A stretch of DNA of 64,000 nucleotides from Scatomorpha merdigallinarum (lineage in GTDB: Bacteria > Bacillota > Clostridia > Oscillospirales > Oscillospiraceae): NCBI GenBank assembly GCA_018710885.1, contig DVJA01000019.1, positions 1 through 64,000 of the forward strand. The letters run 5' to 3'. The notes below the pieces were generated by a model, which ran no database searches, was not told the DNA's origin, and was given only the letters and a program-made list of their open reading frames with translations. The translations under genes were made by a program, and so were the position numbers. Positions 49,848 through 58,112 of this stretch are shown here, in pieces (positions within the stretch are counted from its first letter, which is position 1; each line of letters opens with the position of its first letter).

Positions 49848-51449
49848 TCACCACGCCTCAGAGTCGTCAAAGTCCAAGAGCGTGGGGTCAAGCGGCTCCT
49901 CGCCGACGACGACGGACATGTAGTTGTTGACTATGTTGCGCATGTCGCGCCTGGATACGGTGCGGCAGTCCTCAAGGTCGTGTTCGACGAAAATGAAGTA
50001 GAAGCCGAACTCGCGCGCCTGCTCTTCCATCATGGCGTGGACGCCGTTCATGCCCTTGCAGGCGACGTTGTCGTTCATGAGCACCATGTCGCAGTCGAAG
50101 TTCTTGGCCCAGTCCCAGACTGCGTTCACGTTGTCCCATCCACCGACGGCGTGGTGACGCATGACGGCCTTCTCCGAGAACAGCGCCAGGTCCTTGATGG
50201 CCTCTTCGGGGTCCTCGGTGTTTATCATGTTGTGACCCATCGTGGAGTCCATGTTCAGTACTATACTGACACCCCAGCAGTTCTGTATCCAGGTCGGGAA
50301 GTCGGTGTAGTACACTGCGCTCGGCCCCCAAAGGAAGGCGCGGTGACGGGTCTTGCCGCCGAAGGGCATATAGCGCTTCTCATAGCAGCGGCGCATTATC
50401 TTTATGACCTTGCGGTCGTTCTTGGTGAAGTAGTCCTCCTGACCGTTGACGCTTGCCCAGGAGTAGAGGCGGTAGAGCGTCTCGGCTATACCGCAGAGGG
50501 CTGAGTGCGGGGTCTTGAAGATGTCCCACTTCTCAAGCTCTATCTCGTTCTGCTCGTTCATCTGCCTGGCGCGGGCAAAGAGCGCGTCCCAGTCGTAGAC
50601 TTCGCCGTACTCGTCCTCTATGAACTTGATGGCGTCTCGCAGAATCTGAGTCGAATACGGGTGCGCGCCCGGCTCGTTGTGTATCATCGCAAGCGTCACG
50701 GGGAAGTCAGGCAGGCCTATGCGGCGGCGCTGGAACATGCTCGTGGCCTCACTGGCGTTGCAGGGCATGTTCGTGGAGAGCAGGGCCTTGCCGATAATCG
50801 GGAAGTCGTCGTTGAACGTGACGCCCGTCTCGGCCGAGCAGCGCGAACACACGTCGGCCGCAAGTCCGAAGGACTCGGCCACGTCTATGTAGAAGGGCTC
50901 CAACTGCTGGTCTATGTCGCAGATGATGAACTCCGGCAGAGTTTGCAGCGGTATCGGTATGAGGTTCGGGAAGCCGCACATGAAGAGCGGCGGCAGCACC
51001 TCGTCCATCGGCACCATGCGGTCCGAGAGCGGCCCGCCGCCGAGGCGTTTGTCGTTGGAGAGGACAAGGGCTATCTTCTTCGTCAGGCTCTGCACGATGG
51101 CGTGCATGTTCATGTGCGCTATGCGCAGCTCCGGGCCGCGAAAACCCTCAAAGAGGCGGTCTATGAAGGCGAAGGTGCCCAGGTATGAGCCCATCCAGCG
51201 GTATTCCCACATGCCCTTGAGCACCGGCAGCGGGGCGCTGGCCACCATCAGGCCCATGCTCTTGAGGTTGTTGAGCCAGGCCAGGTAGTCGTAGAAGGTG
51301 TCCTTCGTACCGCGCCACTCGCGGTATTTGGCGATGCCGGTCTTGTCGTAATAGCGGCTGCGCTGGCCGCCCTTGCCGTTTTCGGCCCTCCAGATGGGGT
51401 CGAACCTCTGCATCTTCTTGTCAATAAAGGCGGTAATGGGGTTCTTCAT
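49848..51449 (-). CDS. 2-hydroxyacyl-CoA dehydratase family protein, alpha-type
   Basis: 533 residues from ATG 51449, inside the stop of the preceding gene (ATGA) with GGAGGTAG upstream. Family features: LVLSNDKRLGGGPLSDRMV, EFIICDIDQQLEPFYIDVAESFG, VCSRCSAETG with candidate cluster cysteines, then NMPCNASEATSMFQRRR. It lacks a C-terminal stretch typical of HgdA; several Cys and His remain. With the upstream gene it should form a 4Fe-4S heterodimer that removes water from an (R)-2-hydroxyacyl-CoA, or reduces an aromatic ring if BcrBC-like. Confidence 0.8.
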   Translation of the reverse strand: MKNPITAFIDKKMQRFDPIWRAENGKGGQRSRYYDKTGIAKYREWRGTKDTFYDYLAWLNNLKSMGLMVASAPLPVLKGMWEYRWMGSYLGTFAFIDRLFEGFRGPELRIAHMNMHAIVQSLTKKIALVLSNDKRLGGGPLSDRMVPMDEVLPPLFMCGFPNLIPIPLQTLPEFIICDIDQQLEPFYIDVAESFGLAADVCSRCSAETGVTFNDDFPIIGKALLSTNMPCNASEATSMFQRRRIGLPDFPVTLAMIHNEPGAHPYSTQILRDAIKFIEDEYGEVYDWDALFARARQMNEQNEIELEKWDIFKTPHSALCGIAETLYRLYSWASVNGQEDYFTKNDRKVIKIMRRCYEKRYMPFGGKTRHRAFLWGPSAVYYTDFPTWIQNCWGVSIVLNMDSTMGHNMINTEDPEEAIKDLALFSEKAVMRHHAVGGWDNVNAVWDWAKNFDCDMVLMNDNVACKGMNGVHAMMEEQAREFGFYFIFVEHDLEDCRTVSRRDMRNIVNNYMSVVVGEEPLDPTLLDFDDSEAW

Positions 51450-52642
51450 CGGACTACCTCCCTTGCCTGTATTTTCTTTATCTCCAGGCTCTCCACGAAG
51501 GCCTGGAAGCGGGTACGCAGCTGTCCCACGGAGCCGAGCGAGTACTCCTTCTCTATGGTGCAGCAGGGCACGCCGCACTCATTTTGCAGCACATGCGAAG
51601 CGAGAACTTTTTCATAGCTCCAGAACTCGCAGAACTTCATGCTCTCATAGACAATGCCGTCGGCCCGGAACTCGTCAACGAGGCGCTTCAGCTCGGTGTG
51701 GCGTTGGTCTATCTTGTCGCCGCTCATGAAGCGTGCGCACTGGTTCCAGTGCAGATAGTGGCGGCAAATGGCGTCAAAGGCCGTCTCTCCCTCGCAAATC
51801 TCTATGCGCTCGCGGCTCGGGAAGCTGCCGAAGCAGTAGCGGTCGGCCACGACCATAGCGCCGCAGCTCTCCACAAGCTTCGTGAAGTCGGGGTCGTCTA
51901 TCTCACTGCCGGCAAGTATAATGCGCGCACGGTACGGGAACTTGGGCTCCGGCTCGCGGGTCCTTATCTCCTCTAGCGTCTCGCGGAGATAGGGCAGGAT
52001 GAGGTAGTGCGGACACACCTGGCTCACAAGTTGGATGACGTGGAATTCATAGCCCGTGATGGGCGGGTTTTCGAGCTTGCGGAACGAGCCTATCTCAGTT
52101 ATGACGTCGCAGAGCTCGTTGAACTCGGCAACCGTCTGGCGCATGGCCTCTTCGGAGGTGTCGATGCCGAAGCGGTCGTGCAGTTCGTCTACCACCTTGA
52201 GCTTGAGCTGGGCCTTGTAGTAATCGAGGCTCGTCTGGTCCCCCTTCATGGGCGGGTCGATTATCGTGACAAAGAACTTGTCGTTCTTCACGGGATTCAG
52301 CAGGAAAAAGTGCTCCTGCATGCGCTCCATGGCCGCGCAGCTCTCTGCCCCGAAGAGAGCGCTCAAATAGTTGTAACCGCCCTCAATGGCGCGCTCGAGT
52401 ATGCTGCGGACATAGGGGCAGTTGCGGTTGGTCATGTAGTAGGTAGCAATCTCCGGCGAAGTGCATCTCGGCGCGCGCAGGCGCGAGGAAAAGCACCCCG
52501 GCAGATTCAGTAGCACCTCCGGCGTATAGTAGCAGTTGTAGCCCAGTCCCAATTTCCCCTCTTCTACGGCCTGAGCCACCAGTTCGTTGTTCGCCTCCTG
52601 TAACAGGTCCTCAAAATATATGAGGTGTTTCAGATCCTTCAT
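51446..52642 (-). CDS. 2-hydroxyacyl-CoA dehydratase family protein, beta-type
   Basis: 398 residues, AAGGGGG upstream. C-terminal signature of the HgdB family: KFCEFWSYEKVLASHVLQNECGVPCCTIEKEYSLGSVGQLRTRFQAFVE. Earlier PHYLILPYLRETLEEI and ILAGSEIDDPDFTKLVESCG also match. It works with the alpha-type gene. The ATP-using activator (HgdC type) and a CoA-transferase are not in this window, so they must be supplied elsewhere. Confidence 0.87.
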   Translation of the reverse strand: MKDLKHLIYFEDLLQEANNELVAQAVEEGKLGLGYNCYYTPEVLLNLPGCFSSRLRAPRCTSPEIATYYMTNRNCPYVRSILERAIEGGYNYLSALFGAESCAAMERMQEHFFLLNPVKNDKFFVTIIDPPMKGDQTSLDYYKAQLKLKVVDELHDRFGIDTSEEAMRQTVAEFNELCDVITEIGSFRKLENPPITGYEFHVIQLVSQVCPHYLILPYLRETLEEIRTREPEPKFPYRARIILAGSEIDDPDFTKLVESCGAMVVADRYCFGSFPSRERIEICEGETAFDAICRHYLHWNQCARFMSGDKIDQRHTELKRLVDEFRADGIVYESMKFCEFWSYEKVLASHVLQNECGVPCCTIEKEYSLGSVGQLRTRFQAFVESLEIKKIQAREVVR

Positions 52643-52730
52643 ATTCAGCCCCCTTACTGTATGATCGCCTGGATACTTTGGTCATGGTCAATCCAATGAT
52701 TTGCACAACTTGCCGCTTTTGTGTGTAAAA

Positions 52731-52759
52731 ATTATAGTATACATTGACCAGTTTGTCAA
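52731..52759 (-). promoter_or_regulatory. Consensus promoter of the dehydratase operon
   Basis: Minus strand: TTGACA (52754-52759), 17-bp spacer, TATAAT (52731-52736), about 89 bases before the first start codon. The strength suggests a highly transcribed operon. Confidence 0.82.
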
Positions 52760-52832
52760 ACAATTTGCGATATTTTTGACTTGTTAATATGGTTCTGAGG
52801 CTGCCCAACTCCCTTCCCATACATATATACCC

Positions 52833-52866
52833 TTGACAAGCTATATACTGTGTAGTACGATGTACT
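52833..52866 (+). promoter_or_regulatory. padR promoter with an operator over the -10
   Basis: TTGACA (52833-52838), 17-bp spacer, TACGAT (52856-52861). The dyad AGTAC-GAT-GTACT (52854-52866) overlaps the -10 and start region, consistent with PadR autorepression. Confidence 0.75.
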
Positions 52867-52882
52867 CACAGGAGGCGAGGCA

Positions 52883-53227
52883 ATGAACCTTGAAGAATGG
52901 CGCAGCCAGATAAAGCGCGGGACGCTTGAATTCTGCGTACTGCTGTTGATAAGCGCAAAGCCGCGCTACGGCTATGAGCTGATAAGCCGGCTGGAGCGCT
53001 GGCCCACGCTTGCAACTAAGGAGAGCACTGTCTATCCGCTTTTGCGGCGATTGCAAAAGGACGGGGCCCTGACCTCGTTCTGGCAGGACACTGCCGAAGG
53101 GCTGCCTCCGAGGAAATACTACGAACTCACGGACGAAGGCCGCGCGTATCTGGACGCGATGAAAGCGGAGTGGGCCGGTCTGATTGAGGCCATATCCGAA
53201 CTGGAAGGTGACAATGACGATGAATAA
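52883..53227 (+). CDS. PadR-family transcriptional regulator
   Basis: 114 residues, AGGAGG upstream. Winged HTH: KRGTLEFCVLLLISAKPRYGYELISRLERWPTLATKESTVYPLLRRLQKDGALTSFWQ, followed by a helix for dimers. PadR genes commonly precede DUF1700 or similar membrane genes and repress them. Its stop overlaps the next start by 8 nt. Confidence 0.93.
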   Translation: MNLEEWRSQIKRGTLEFCVLLLISAKPRYGYELISRLERWPTLATKESTVYPLLRRLQKDGALTSFWQDTAEGLPPRKYYELTDEGRAYLDAMKAEWAGLIEAISELEGDNDDE

Positions 53228-53777
53228 CTTCATGGAAAAGTATCTCGGCGAGGTGGACCGCAGGCTCCGCCGCCTGCCCGTCGCCGAGCGCGTGGACATA
53301 GTAAACGAGCTCAAGAGCGAGATAGCCGAGCTCGCGGCCGAGGGGCTGTCGCCGTCCGAAATTGAGGCCAGGCTGGGCAATGCAAAGGAACTGGCCGCCG
53401 GGTATCTGGGCGATGCGATAGCCAAGTCGCCGCGTTTTTCCTGGCGCAAGCTGGGGCTGGTGGCCGCGTTTTACAGCTACGCGGGCCTGGGCGGGATAAT
53501 TATTCTGCCGGTCACAAGCATCTGCGCCGCGGCGTTTTTGCTCTGCGGGGCTGTGTGTCCCATCATCGGAGCGGTGAATCTCGTGTGCGAACTGGCCGGT
53601 ATTGATTTGCCCTGGGTCATGTTCCAGATAGGCGGCTGGACAGCGGGACCGGCGCTAGGCTTCGTGTTGGCCACAGTAACCGGCGCCGTGCTCATCGCGC
53701 TGGGCATAGCCTGCTGGAAGGCCACCGTGGCTTTCATCAAGTCAGTCAGCGGCGCAAAGAAAAAGCTGGAGGGGTGA
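53220..53777 (+). CDS. DUF1700-like membrane protein (HAAS domain)
   Basis: 185 residues from ATG 53220; an ATG two codons earlier (53214) is equally in frame. N-terminal HAAS pattern FMEKYLGEVDRRLRRLPVAERVDIVNELKSEI...GLSPSEIEARLGNAKELAAGYL, then several membrane helices. HAAS proteins bind the PadR partner and relay membrane signals in some Firmicutes. Co-transcribed with padR. Confidence 0.88.
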   Translation: MNNFMEKYLGEVDRRLRRLPVAERVDIVNELKSEIAELAAEGLSPSEIEARLGNAKELAAGYLGDAIAKSPRFSWRKLGLVAAFYSYAGLGGIIILPVTSICAAAFLLCGAVCPIIGAVNLVCELAGIDLPWVMFQIGGWTAGPALGFVLATVTGAVLIALGIACWKATVAFIKSVSGAKKKLEG

Positions 53778-53799
53778 GATTCAAAAGCATGGACAGCGT

Positions 53800-53849
53800 A
53801 TAAAAGCTTCTTAGCCTGTTTCTCCAGGTATCGAGCTTTTATTTTTTAG
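53800..53849 (+). terminator. Terminator of the padR operon
   Basis: ATAAAAGCT (53800-53808) pairs with AGCTTTTAT (53834-53842), inner CCTG/CAGG, followed by TTTTTT. Confidence 0.85.
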
Positions 53850-53940
53850 TTGCCGCACCAAAATCGGCTAACTTTATTAGTACTTCGGAGGGTATGACCA
53901 TTTTTCCAAGTTCATAGTCCTGCTAATGAGAAGGGGTAAA

Positions 53941-53984
53941 ATAATTGCCCGTTGCGGAAACATCAGTCCACAACGGGCAATTAT
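53941..53984. terminator. Terminator of nadE
   Basis: ATAATTGCCCGTTG (53941-53954) and CAACGGGCAATTAT (53971-53984). The minus strand continues TTTTA. The 218 bp between padR operon and nadE hold only these two terminators. Confidence 0.85.
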
Positions 53985-53995
53985 CAAAAATCTAT

Positions 53996-54724
53996 TCAGC
54001 CTTTGTAGCTTGCTATCGGGGCGCGCTTGTGCTCGCTGTTGGCGTGCATACGCTCGATTATGGCCTTGTCGTGGTCGCTGACGGGCTGTCCGCTGAGGTA
54101 GGCGTCAATGGCGGCGTAGGTGATGCCCATTTCGCTCTCGTCAGTCTGGCCCTCGAAGAGCCCGGCGCTGGGCGCCTTCTCAATTATGGAGCGCGGGGCG
54201 TGCAGGTATTCGAGGAACTCGTAGATTTCGGTGACCGTCAGGTCGGCGATGGGGTTAAAGTCGTGCGCGCCATCGCCCCACTTGGTGAAGTAGCCGACGT
54301 AGGCTTCGCTGGCGTTGCCGGTACCGGCTACGAGGCGGTTCTCGGCGTGGGCCACGGCATAGAGCGTTACCATGCGCAGACGCGGCGCGATGTTGGCAAT
54401 GGCCATGTCGGTGAGCTCCGTCACACCCTCGAGCGCGGCGAGCTCGGCCTCGCGCACGGGCGTCAGATCCACAGTGCGCGTCTCAATCTTGAACTGCTCG
54501 GCCACTTCCATGCCGTCGTCACGGTCCATGCCGTAGTTGCGGCGGCTGGCGCAGGGCATGATGATGCCGACAGTGTTGTCGCAGGCGGCCTTGCACAGGA
54601 TGCCGACGAGGGCGCTGTCCTTGCCGCCAGAGTTGCCGTAGACGATACCGGAGCAGTGCGACACGGCCAGGCGCTCGCGTATAAACTCCACGCGCTTTTC
54701 AAATTCAACCTTGTAGTCTCTCAT
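53996..54724 (-). CDS. nadE: NH3-dependent NAD+ synthetase
   Basis: 242 residues from ATG 54724 (AGGAAGGTC upstream). PP-loop SGGKDS at 32-37; TGNASEAYVGYFTKWGDGAHDFNPIADLTVTEIYEFLEYL is the standard NadE core; the DESEMG region supplies the end. No glutaminase domain, so it uses ammonia. Adenylates nicotinic acid adenine dinucleotide and amidates it to NAD+ in the cytoplasm. Single gene. Confidence 0.95.
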   Translation of the reverse strand: MRDYKVEFEKRVEFIRERLAVSHCSGIVYGNSGGKDSALVGILCKAACDNTVGIIMPCASRRNYGMDRDDGMEVAEQFKIETRTVDLTPVREAELAALEGVTELTDMAIANIAPRLRMVTLYAVAHAENRLVAGTGNASEAYVGYFTKWGDGAHDFNPIADLTVTEIYEFLEYLHAPRSIIEKAPSAGLFEGQTDESEMGITYAAIDAYLSGQPVSDHDKAIIERMHANSEHKRAPIASYKG

Positions 54725-54810
54725 AAGAAATGACCTTCCTCCGCTTGGATTCTTCCCAAGCTCTCTTCTCTGATAAGATGATACCACGTTCGCCCCCGCG
54801 ATGCAAGCAA

Positions 54811-54838
54811 AAGCCGCCACCCTGCCGAGTGGCGGCTT
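54811..54838. terminator. Terminator between nadE and the toxin-like locus
   Basis: AAGCCGCCAC (54811-54820) and GTGGCGGCTT (54829-54838). TTTTGCTTG follows on the minus strand, so it can end the toxin-like mRNA. Its right arm overlaps the antisense promoter. Confidence 0.7.
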
Positions 54839-54865
54839 GACTTTTATGTCTGCTCCGGTTATAAT
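54837..54865 (+). promoter_or_regulatory. Antisense-RNA promoter of the toxin-like locus
   Basis: TTGACT (54837-54842), 17-bp spacer, TATAAT (54860-54865). A transcript starting near 54872 reads into the 3' part of the opposing small ORF. No plus-strand gene follows it. Confidence 0.75.
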
Positions 54866-54871
54866 GCAGGT

Positions 54872-54989
54872 AGAAAGAAGCGCTGCGACAAGCGGTTTTT
54901 GGCTTTAGTTAAAGGGACTGGGCCTAAACACTACGCGCGGTGCGCCATAGCGTGCCCAAGAACCGTCACTTGGCCGAGTGGCGGTTCTT
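54872..54989 (+). ncRNA. Candidate antisense RNA (type I antitoxin)
   Basis: Start is set by the promoter at 54837-54865; the end is a guess at the strong stem AAGAACCG...CGGTTCTT (54958-54989, 13 bp with one G-T pair). The RNA would pair with the mRNA tail and last codons of the 29-residue ORF on the other strand. No long T tract follows, so the 3' end is uncertain and may extend through a second stem (54996-55014). Confidence 0.5.
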
Positions 54990-55055
54990 GAGCTTCTTGA
55001 GGACGAACCTCAAGGAGTAACCACGGAAGTGGATAACAACAGATATGTATTCCAT
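54966..55055 (-). CDS. 29-residue toxin-like peptide
   Basis: ATG 55055 is nine bases after AAAGGAGG (55065-55072). The peptide is hydrophobic first (MEYISVVIHF) and basic at the end (FVLKKLKNRHSAK), which recalls small Firmicutes holin-like type I toxins, though the hydrophobic stretch is short. The stop codon lies within the strong stem at 54958-54989. The ribosome-binding site is paired in a hairpin (55065-55082). Too short for similarity to be decisive; it could be degenerate. Confidence 0.55.
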   Translation of the reverse strand: MEYISVVIHFRGYSLRFVLKKLKNRHSAK

Positions 55056-55064
55056 CCGCAATGA

Positions 55065-55166
55065 CCTCCTTTCAAAAGGAGGCCAAAAACCGTCTGCCGA
55101 ATGTGCAGCGCTTCTCCCCCACTTGCGTGGGAGTACATTCTATCACAGCGCGCAGAACAGTGTCAA
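55065..55166 (-). promoter_or_regulatory. Promoter and SD-sequestering leader of the toxin-like ORF
   Basis: Minus strand: TTGACA (55161-55166), 18-bp spacer, TAGAAT (55137-55142). The leader of about 75 nt ends in the stem CCTCCTTT-TG-AAAGGAGG (55065-55082), which pairs the Shine-Dalgarno completely. This is a known way type I toxin mRNAs stay silent until processed. Confidence 0.7.
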
Positions 55167-55167
55167 T

Positions 55168-55195
55168 AAAAGCCGCCCTAAACGGGCGGCTTTTT
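55168..55195 (-). terminator. Terminator after the ribbon-helix-helix gene
   Basis: AAAAGCCGCCC (55168-55178), loop TAAAC, GGGCGGCTTTT (from 55184). On the minus strand TTTTATTGACA follows, so its T tract merges with the -35 of the toxin-like promoter. Confidence 0.85.
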
Positions 55196-55196
55196 G

Positions 55197-55373
55197 CTAT
55201 TTTCTCGACGTTTCTATCTCTCCATGTTCACTTTCAAATTTCCTGATACAGTCACGAATCAGTATTAGCACCTGGCTGTTTGCTGATCGCCCTTCATAGT
55301 CTGCGACAGCATGAAGCTTGTCCAGCATCGTATCATCTATCCGTACTGTGAGATTCTTCTGCGCCACAGACAT
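55197..55373 (-). CDS. 58-residue ribbon-helix-helix DNA-binding protein
   Basis: ATG 55373 to TAG 55197. QKNLTVRIDDTMLDKLHAVA is the beta strand and first helix of the Arc/MetJ/CopG fold, then DYEGRSANSQVLILIRDCIR is the second helix. The C-terminus is charged. Such proteins repress promoters as dimers, often in plasmids, phages and toxin-antitoxin operons. It lies just upstream of the toxin-like ORF on the same strand with a terminator between. The ribosome-binding site is weak (TGGGGGC). Confidence 0.82.
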   Translation of the reverse strand: MSVAQKNLTVRIDDTMLDKLHAVADYEGRSANSQVLILIRDCIRKFESEHGEIETSRK

Positions 55374-55512
55374 GCCCCCAAAATGACCACATTTAGAGTG
55401 TAATATACAGTCATCGGCAACTATTTTATGGCATGTTCGTGGTATTATGTCGAAAATGGCGTCAATAAGACGTCAGAATATGTTCACAAATTCTGGTGAG
55501 GAGGTAAGCGAG

Positions 55513-55779
55513 ATGGAAGTATACGAGCGGCTTTACTTCTTTCTGTTTAACGCCATAACCGACGCGCTGGAGGCCATAGACTCCGGGCTGATTGCCGAAG
55601 CAGCCGAGGCGCTGAGGGACGCGCAGTGTACGGCTGAAGAGCTGTACATACAGCGCGCAGACTGGCAGAAAGCAGACGACGAGGAGATGCAGGAGATAGA
55701 AAAGATGACCGAAGACTTTTTCAAAAGCGCCGACTGCAAACTACTGCGCGCAATGCTGGAGGAGACGGAAAGCAAATAA
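55513..55779 (+). CDS. Hypothetical protein, 88 residues
   Basis: ATG 55513 with GAGGAGGTAAG upstream. All-helical and acidic (YFFLFNAITDALEAIDSGLIAEAAEALRDAQCTAEELYIQ...), without membrane helix or known motif. It resembles small helical Firmicutes proteins of unknown role, and the composition suggests a dimer or chaperone-like helical pair. Single gene, 198 bp before glnN. Confidence 0.7.
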   Translation: MEVYERLYFFLFNAITDALEAIDSGLIAEAAEALRDAQCTAEELYIQRADWQKADDEEMQEIEKMTEDFFKSADCKLLRAMLEETESK

Positions 55780-55875
55780 AGCCGCCCCAGTCGTTTGTTA
55801 CGGCGTTTCTCCCACTTTTAATTGTGGTGACATTATTATATACAGTTCGCCCTGGAACGATAACATTTGAGCGGT

Positions 55876-55921
55876 TTGACAGGGGGTCAAGCCCTTGACT
55901 ACAGGGCGATTTTAGTATAAG
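55876..55921 (+). promoter_or_regulatory. Region upstream of glnN with a dyad and weak promoter
   Basis: TTGAC (55876-55880) faces GTCAA (55886-55890). TTGACT (55895-55900) and TATAAG (55916-55921) are 15 bp apart, short for sigma-A. TAAGCT/AGCTTA brackets a stem before the gene. The rest of 55780-55977 shows nothing further. Confidence 0.4.
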
Positions 55922-55977
55922 CTTGCGGAAGAACAACTCCCGCGAGCTTATGTTTTTATGGAGAGGTAGGTCTACAC

Positions 55978-58071
55978 ATGCCCGGAATAAAGGACATATT
56001 CGGCACAATGGTTTTCTCCGACGCCGTCATGCGCGAGCGTCTGCCAAAGGAGGCGTATGAAGCCGTCCTGCGCACTATGAAAAGCGGACGCCGGCTGCAG
56101 CCGGACACCGCTGAGGTAGTCGCTGAGGCAATGCGCGACTGGGCGGTCGAAAAGGGCGCGACGCACTTCACGCACTGGTTCCAGCCCATGACCGGCATCA
56201 CCGCCGAAAAGCACGACAGCTTTGTCGAGCCCGACGGGCACGGCGGCGTTATCATGGAATTCTCCGGCAAGGAGCTCATCCACGGTGAGCCGGACGCCTC
56301 CAGCTTCCCCTCCGGCGGCCTGCGCGCGACATTTGAGGCGCGCGGCTACACCGCCTGGGACCCCACCAGCTACGCCTTCATCCGCGACGGCGTGCTCTAC
56401 ATACCCACAGCCTTCTGCTCCTATGGCGGCGAAGCCCTGGACCAGAAGACACCGCTCCTGCGCAGCATGGAAGCGCTCAGCCGTCAGGCGGTGCGCGTGC
56501 TGAAACTCTTCGGGCACGAGGATGTGACGGCAGTTTCCCCCATGGTCGGCGCGGAACAGGAATACTTCCTCGTCGAGCGCGACATGTACGAGCGCCGTCA
56601 GGACCTCATTTACACCGGCCGCACCCTCTTCGGCGCAGCGCCACCAAAAGGCCAGGAACTCGACGACCACTACTTTGGCACCGTCAAGCCCAGGATTGCG
56701 GCTTTCATGCGTGAAATAAACGAGGAGCTCTGGAAGCTCGGCGTATACGCCAAAACCGAGCACAACGAGGCCGCCCCGGCCCAGCACGAGCTCGCCTGCA
56801 TATACGACACGGCCAACATCGCCGCCGATCACAACCAGCTCATCATGGACGTCATGCAAAAGACGGCCAAGCGCCACGGCCTGGTCTGCCTGCTGCACGA
56901 AAAGCCCTTTGACGGCGTAAACGGCTCCGGCAAGCACAACAACTGGTCCATGGCCACGAACACCGGCGACAACCTCTTCTCCCCCGGCGACACTCCGGGC
57001 GAGAACGCCCAGTTCCTGCTCTTCCTCTGCGCCGTCATAAAGGCCGCAGACGATTACCAGGACGTGCTGCGCATTTCCGTCGCGCGCGCCGGCAACGACC
57101 ACCGTCTCGGCGCGGCCGAGGCGCCCCCGGCCATCATCAGCATCTTCCTCGGCGACGAGCTGACGGACATACTCGAGGCCATCGAGAACGACAGCACCGT
57201 CGGCGCCCGCGAAAAGACGCTCTTCAAAGTCGGCGTCCACGCCCTGCCGCCCTTCCCCAAGGACACCACCGACCGTAACCGCACCTCTCCCTTTGCCTAC
57301 ACAGGCTCGAAGTTTGAGTTCCGCATGCCCGGCTCATCTGCCAGCATATCCTCGGCCAACATCGCGCTCAACACCGCCGTGGCCGAAGAGCTGCGCCAGT
57401 TCGCCGACGAGCTGGAAAACGCCTCCGACTTCAGCCAGGCGCTGCACGACCTCATTCGCCGCGTAGTGCGCGAGCACAAGCGCATCATCTTCAACGGCAA
57501 CGGCTATGACCCGAGCTGGGTTGAGGAGGCGCAGCGCCGCGGCCTGCACAACCTGCGCTCCACCCCGGAAGCTCTGCCTCACCTTGTAGACCCCGAAAAC
57601 GTGGAGCTCTTTACCCGCCACAAGGTCTTCTCCGAGAGCGAGCTGCGCGCGAGGCTTGAGGTCTTCCAGGAGGAATACTGCAAGCTAGTCACCATTGAGG
57701 GCAAGACCGCCCTCGCCATGGTCCGGCGTGAGATCCTCCCCGCTGTCAGCCGCTTTACCGCCCGCCTGGCCGAAGCCGCCGCGGCACAGCTCGCCATCCT
57801 GCCCAAGCGCAGGGCGCGCTACGAGTGCTCCACCGTCAACCAGCTCACGCAGCTCATGGACGCGGCCTACTCCCTCGCCGGTGAGCTGGAGGACGCGCTC
57901 ATCACAAGCGAGAGCATACGCGAGCTCGAGCGCAAGAGCTGCTTCCTCCGCGACAAGGTCCTGTCCATCATGGGCGCGCTGCGCGCCGCCTGCGACGACA
58001 TGGAGTCCGTCACCGCCGATGACGCCTGGCCCATACCCACCTACGGCGAACTGCTGTACGGTGTGAAATAA
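55978..58071 (+). CDS. glnN: Glutamine synthetase, type III
   Basis: 697 residues, the expected length of GSIII. Family motifs: THFTHWFQPMTGITAEKHDSF, GGVIMEFSGKELIHGEPDASSFPSGG, VGAEQEYFLVER, LGVYAKTEHNEAAPAQHELACIY, NNWSMATNTGDNLF and GSSASISSANIALN. Makes glutamine from glutamate, ammonia and ATP as a dodecamer in the cytoplasm. Common in Bacteroidetes and gut Clostridia. Single gene followed by a terminator. Confidence 0.97.
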   Translation: MPGIKDIFGTMVFSDAVMRERLPKEAYEAVLRTMKSGRRLQPDTAEVVAEAMRDWAVEKGATHFTHWFQPMTGITAEKHDSFVEPDGHGGVIMEFSGKELIHGEPDASSFPSGGLRATFEARGYTAWDPTSYAFIRDGVLYIPTAFCSYGGEALDQKTPLLRSMEALSRQAVRVLKLFGHEDVTAVSPMVGAEQEYFLVERDMYERRQDLIYTGRTLFGAAPPKGQELDDHYFGTVKPRIAAFMREINEELWKLGVYAKTEHNEAAPAQHELACIYDTANIAADHNQLIMDVMQKTAKRHGLVCLLHEKPFDGVNGSGKHNNWSMATNTGDNLFSPGDTPGENAQFLLFLCAVIKAADDYQDVLRISVARAGNDHRLGAAEAPPAIISIFLGDELTDILEAIENDSTVGAREKTLFKVGVHALPPFPKDTTDRNRTSPFAYTGSKFEFRMPGSSASISSANIALNTAVAEELRQFADELENASDFSQALHDLIRRVVREHKRIIFNGNGYDPSWVEEAQRRGLHNLRSTPEALPHLVDPENVELFTRHKVFSESELRARLEVFQEEYCKLVTIEGKTALAMVRREILPAVSRFTARLAEAAAAQLAILPKRRARYECSTVNQLTQLMDAAYSLAGELEDALITSESIRELERKSCFLRDKVLSIMGALRAACDDMESVTADDAWPIPTYGELLYGVK

Positions 58072-58077
58072 AATCCA

Positions 58078-58112
58078 ACGGCCGCCCCGCAAATCGGGGC
58101 GGCCGTTATTTT
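58078..58112. terminator. Bidirectional terminator after glnN
   Basis: ACGGCCGCCCCG (58078-58089) and CGGGGCGGCCGT (58095-58106), then TATTTTC. Confidence 0.88.

Noticed and set aside
55045..55299. Plus-strand 84-codon frame in the toxin-like locus
   Set aside because: It passes through terminator and promoter sequences and overlaps the better supported minus-strand ORF and RHH gene.
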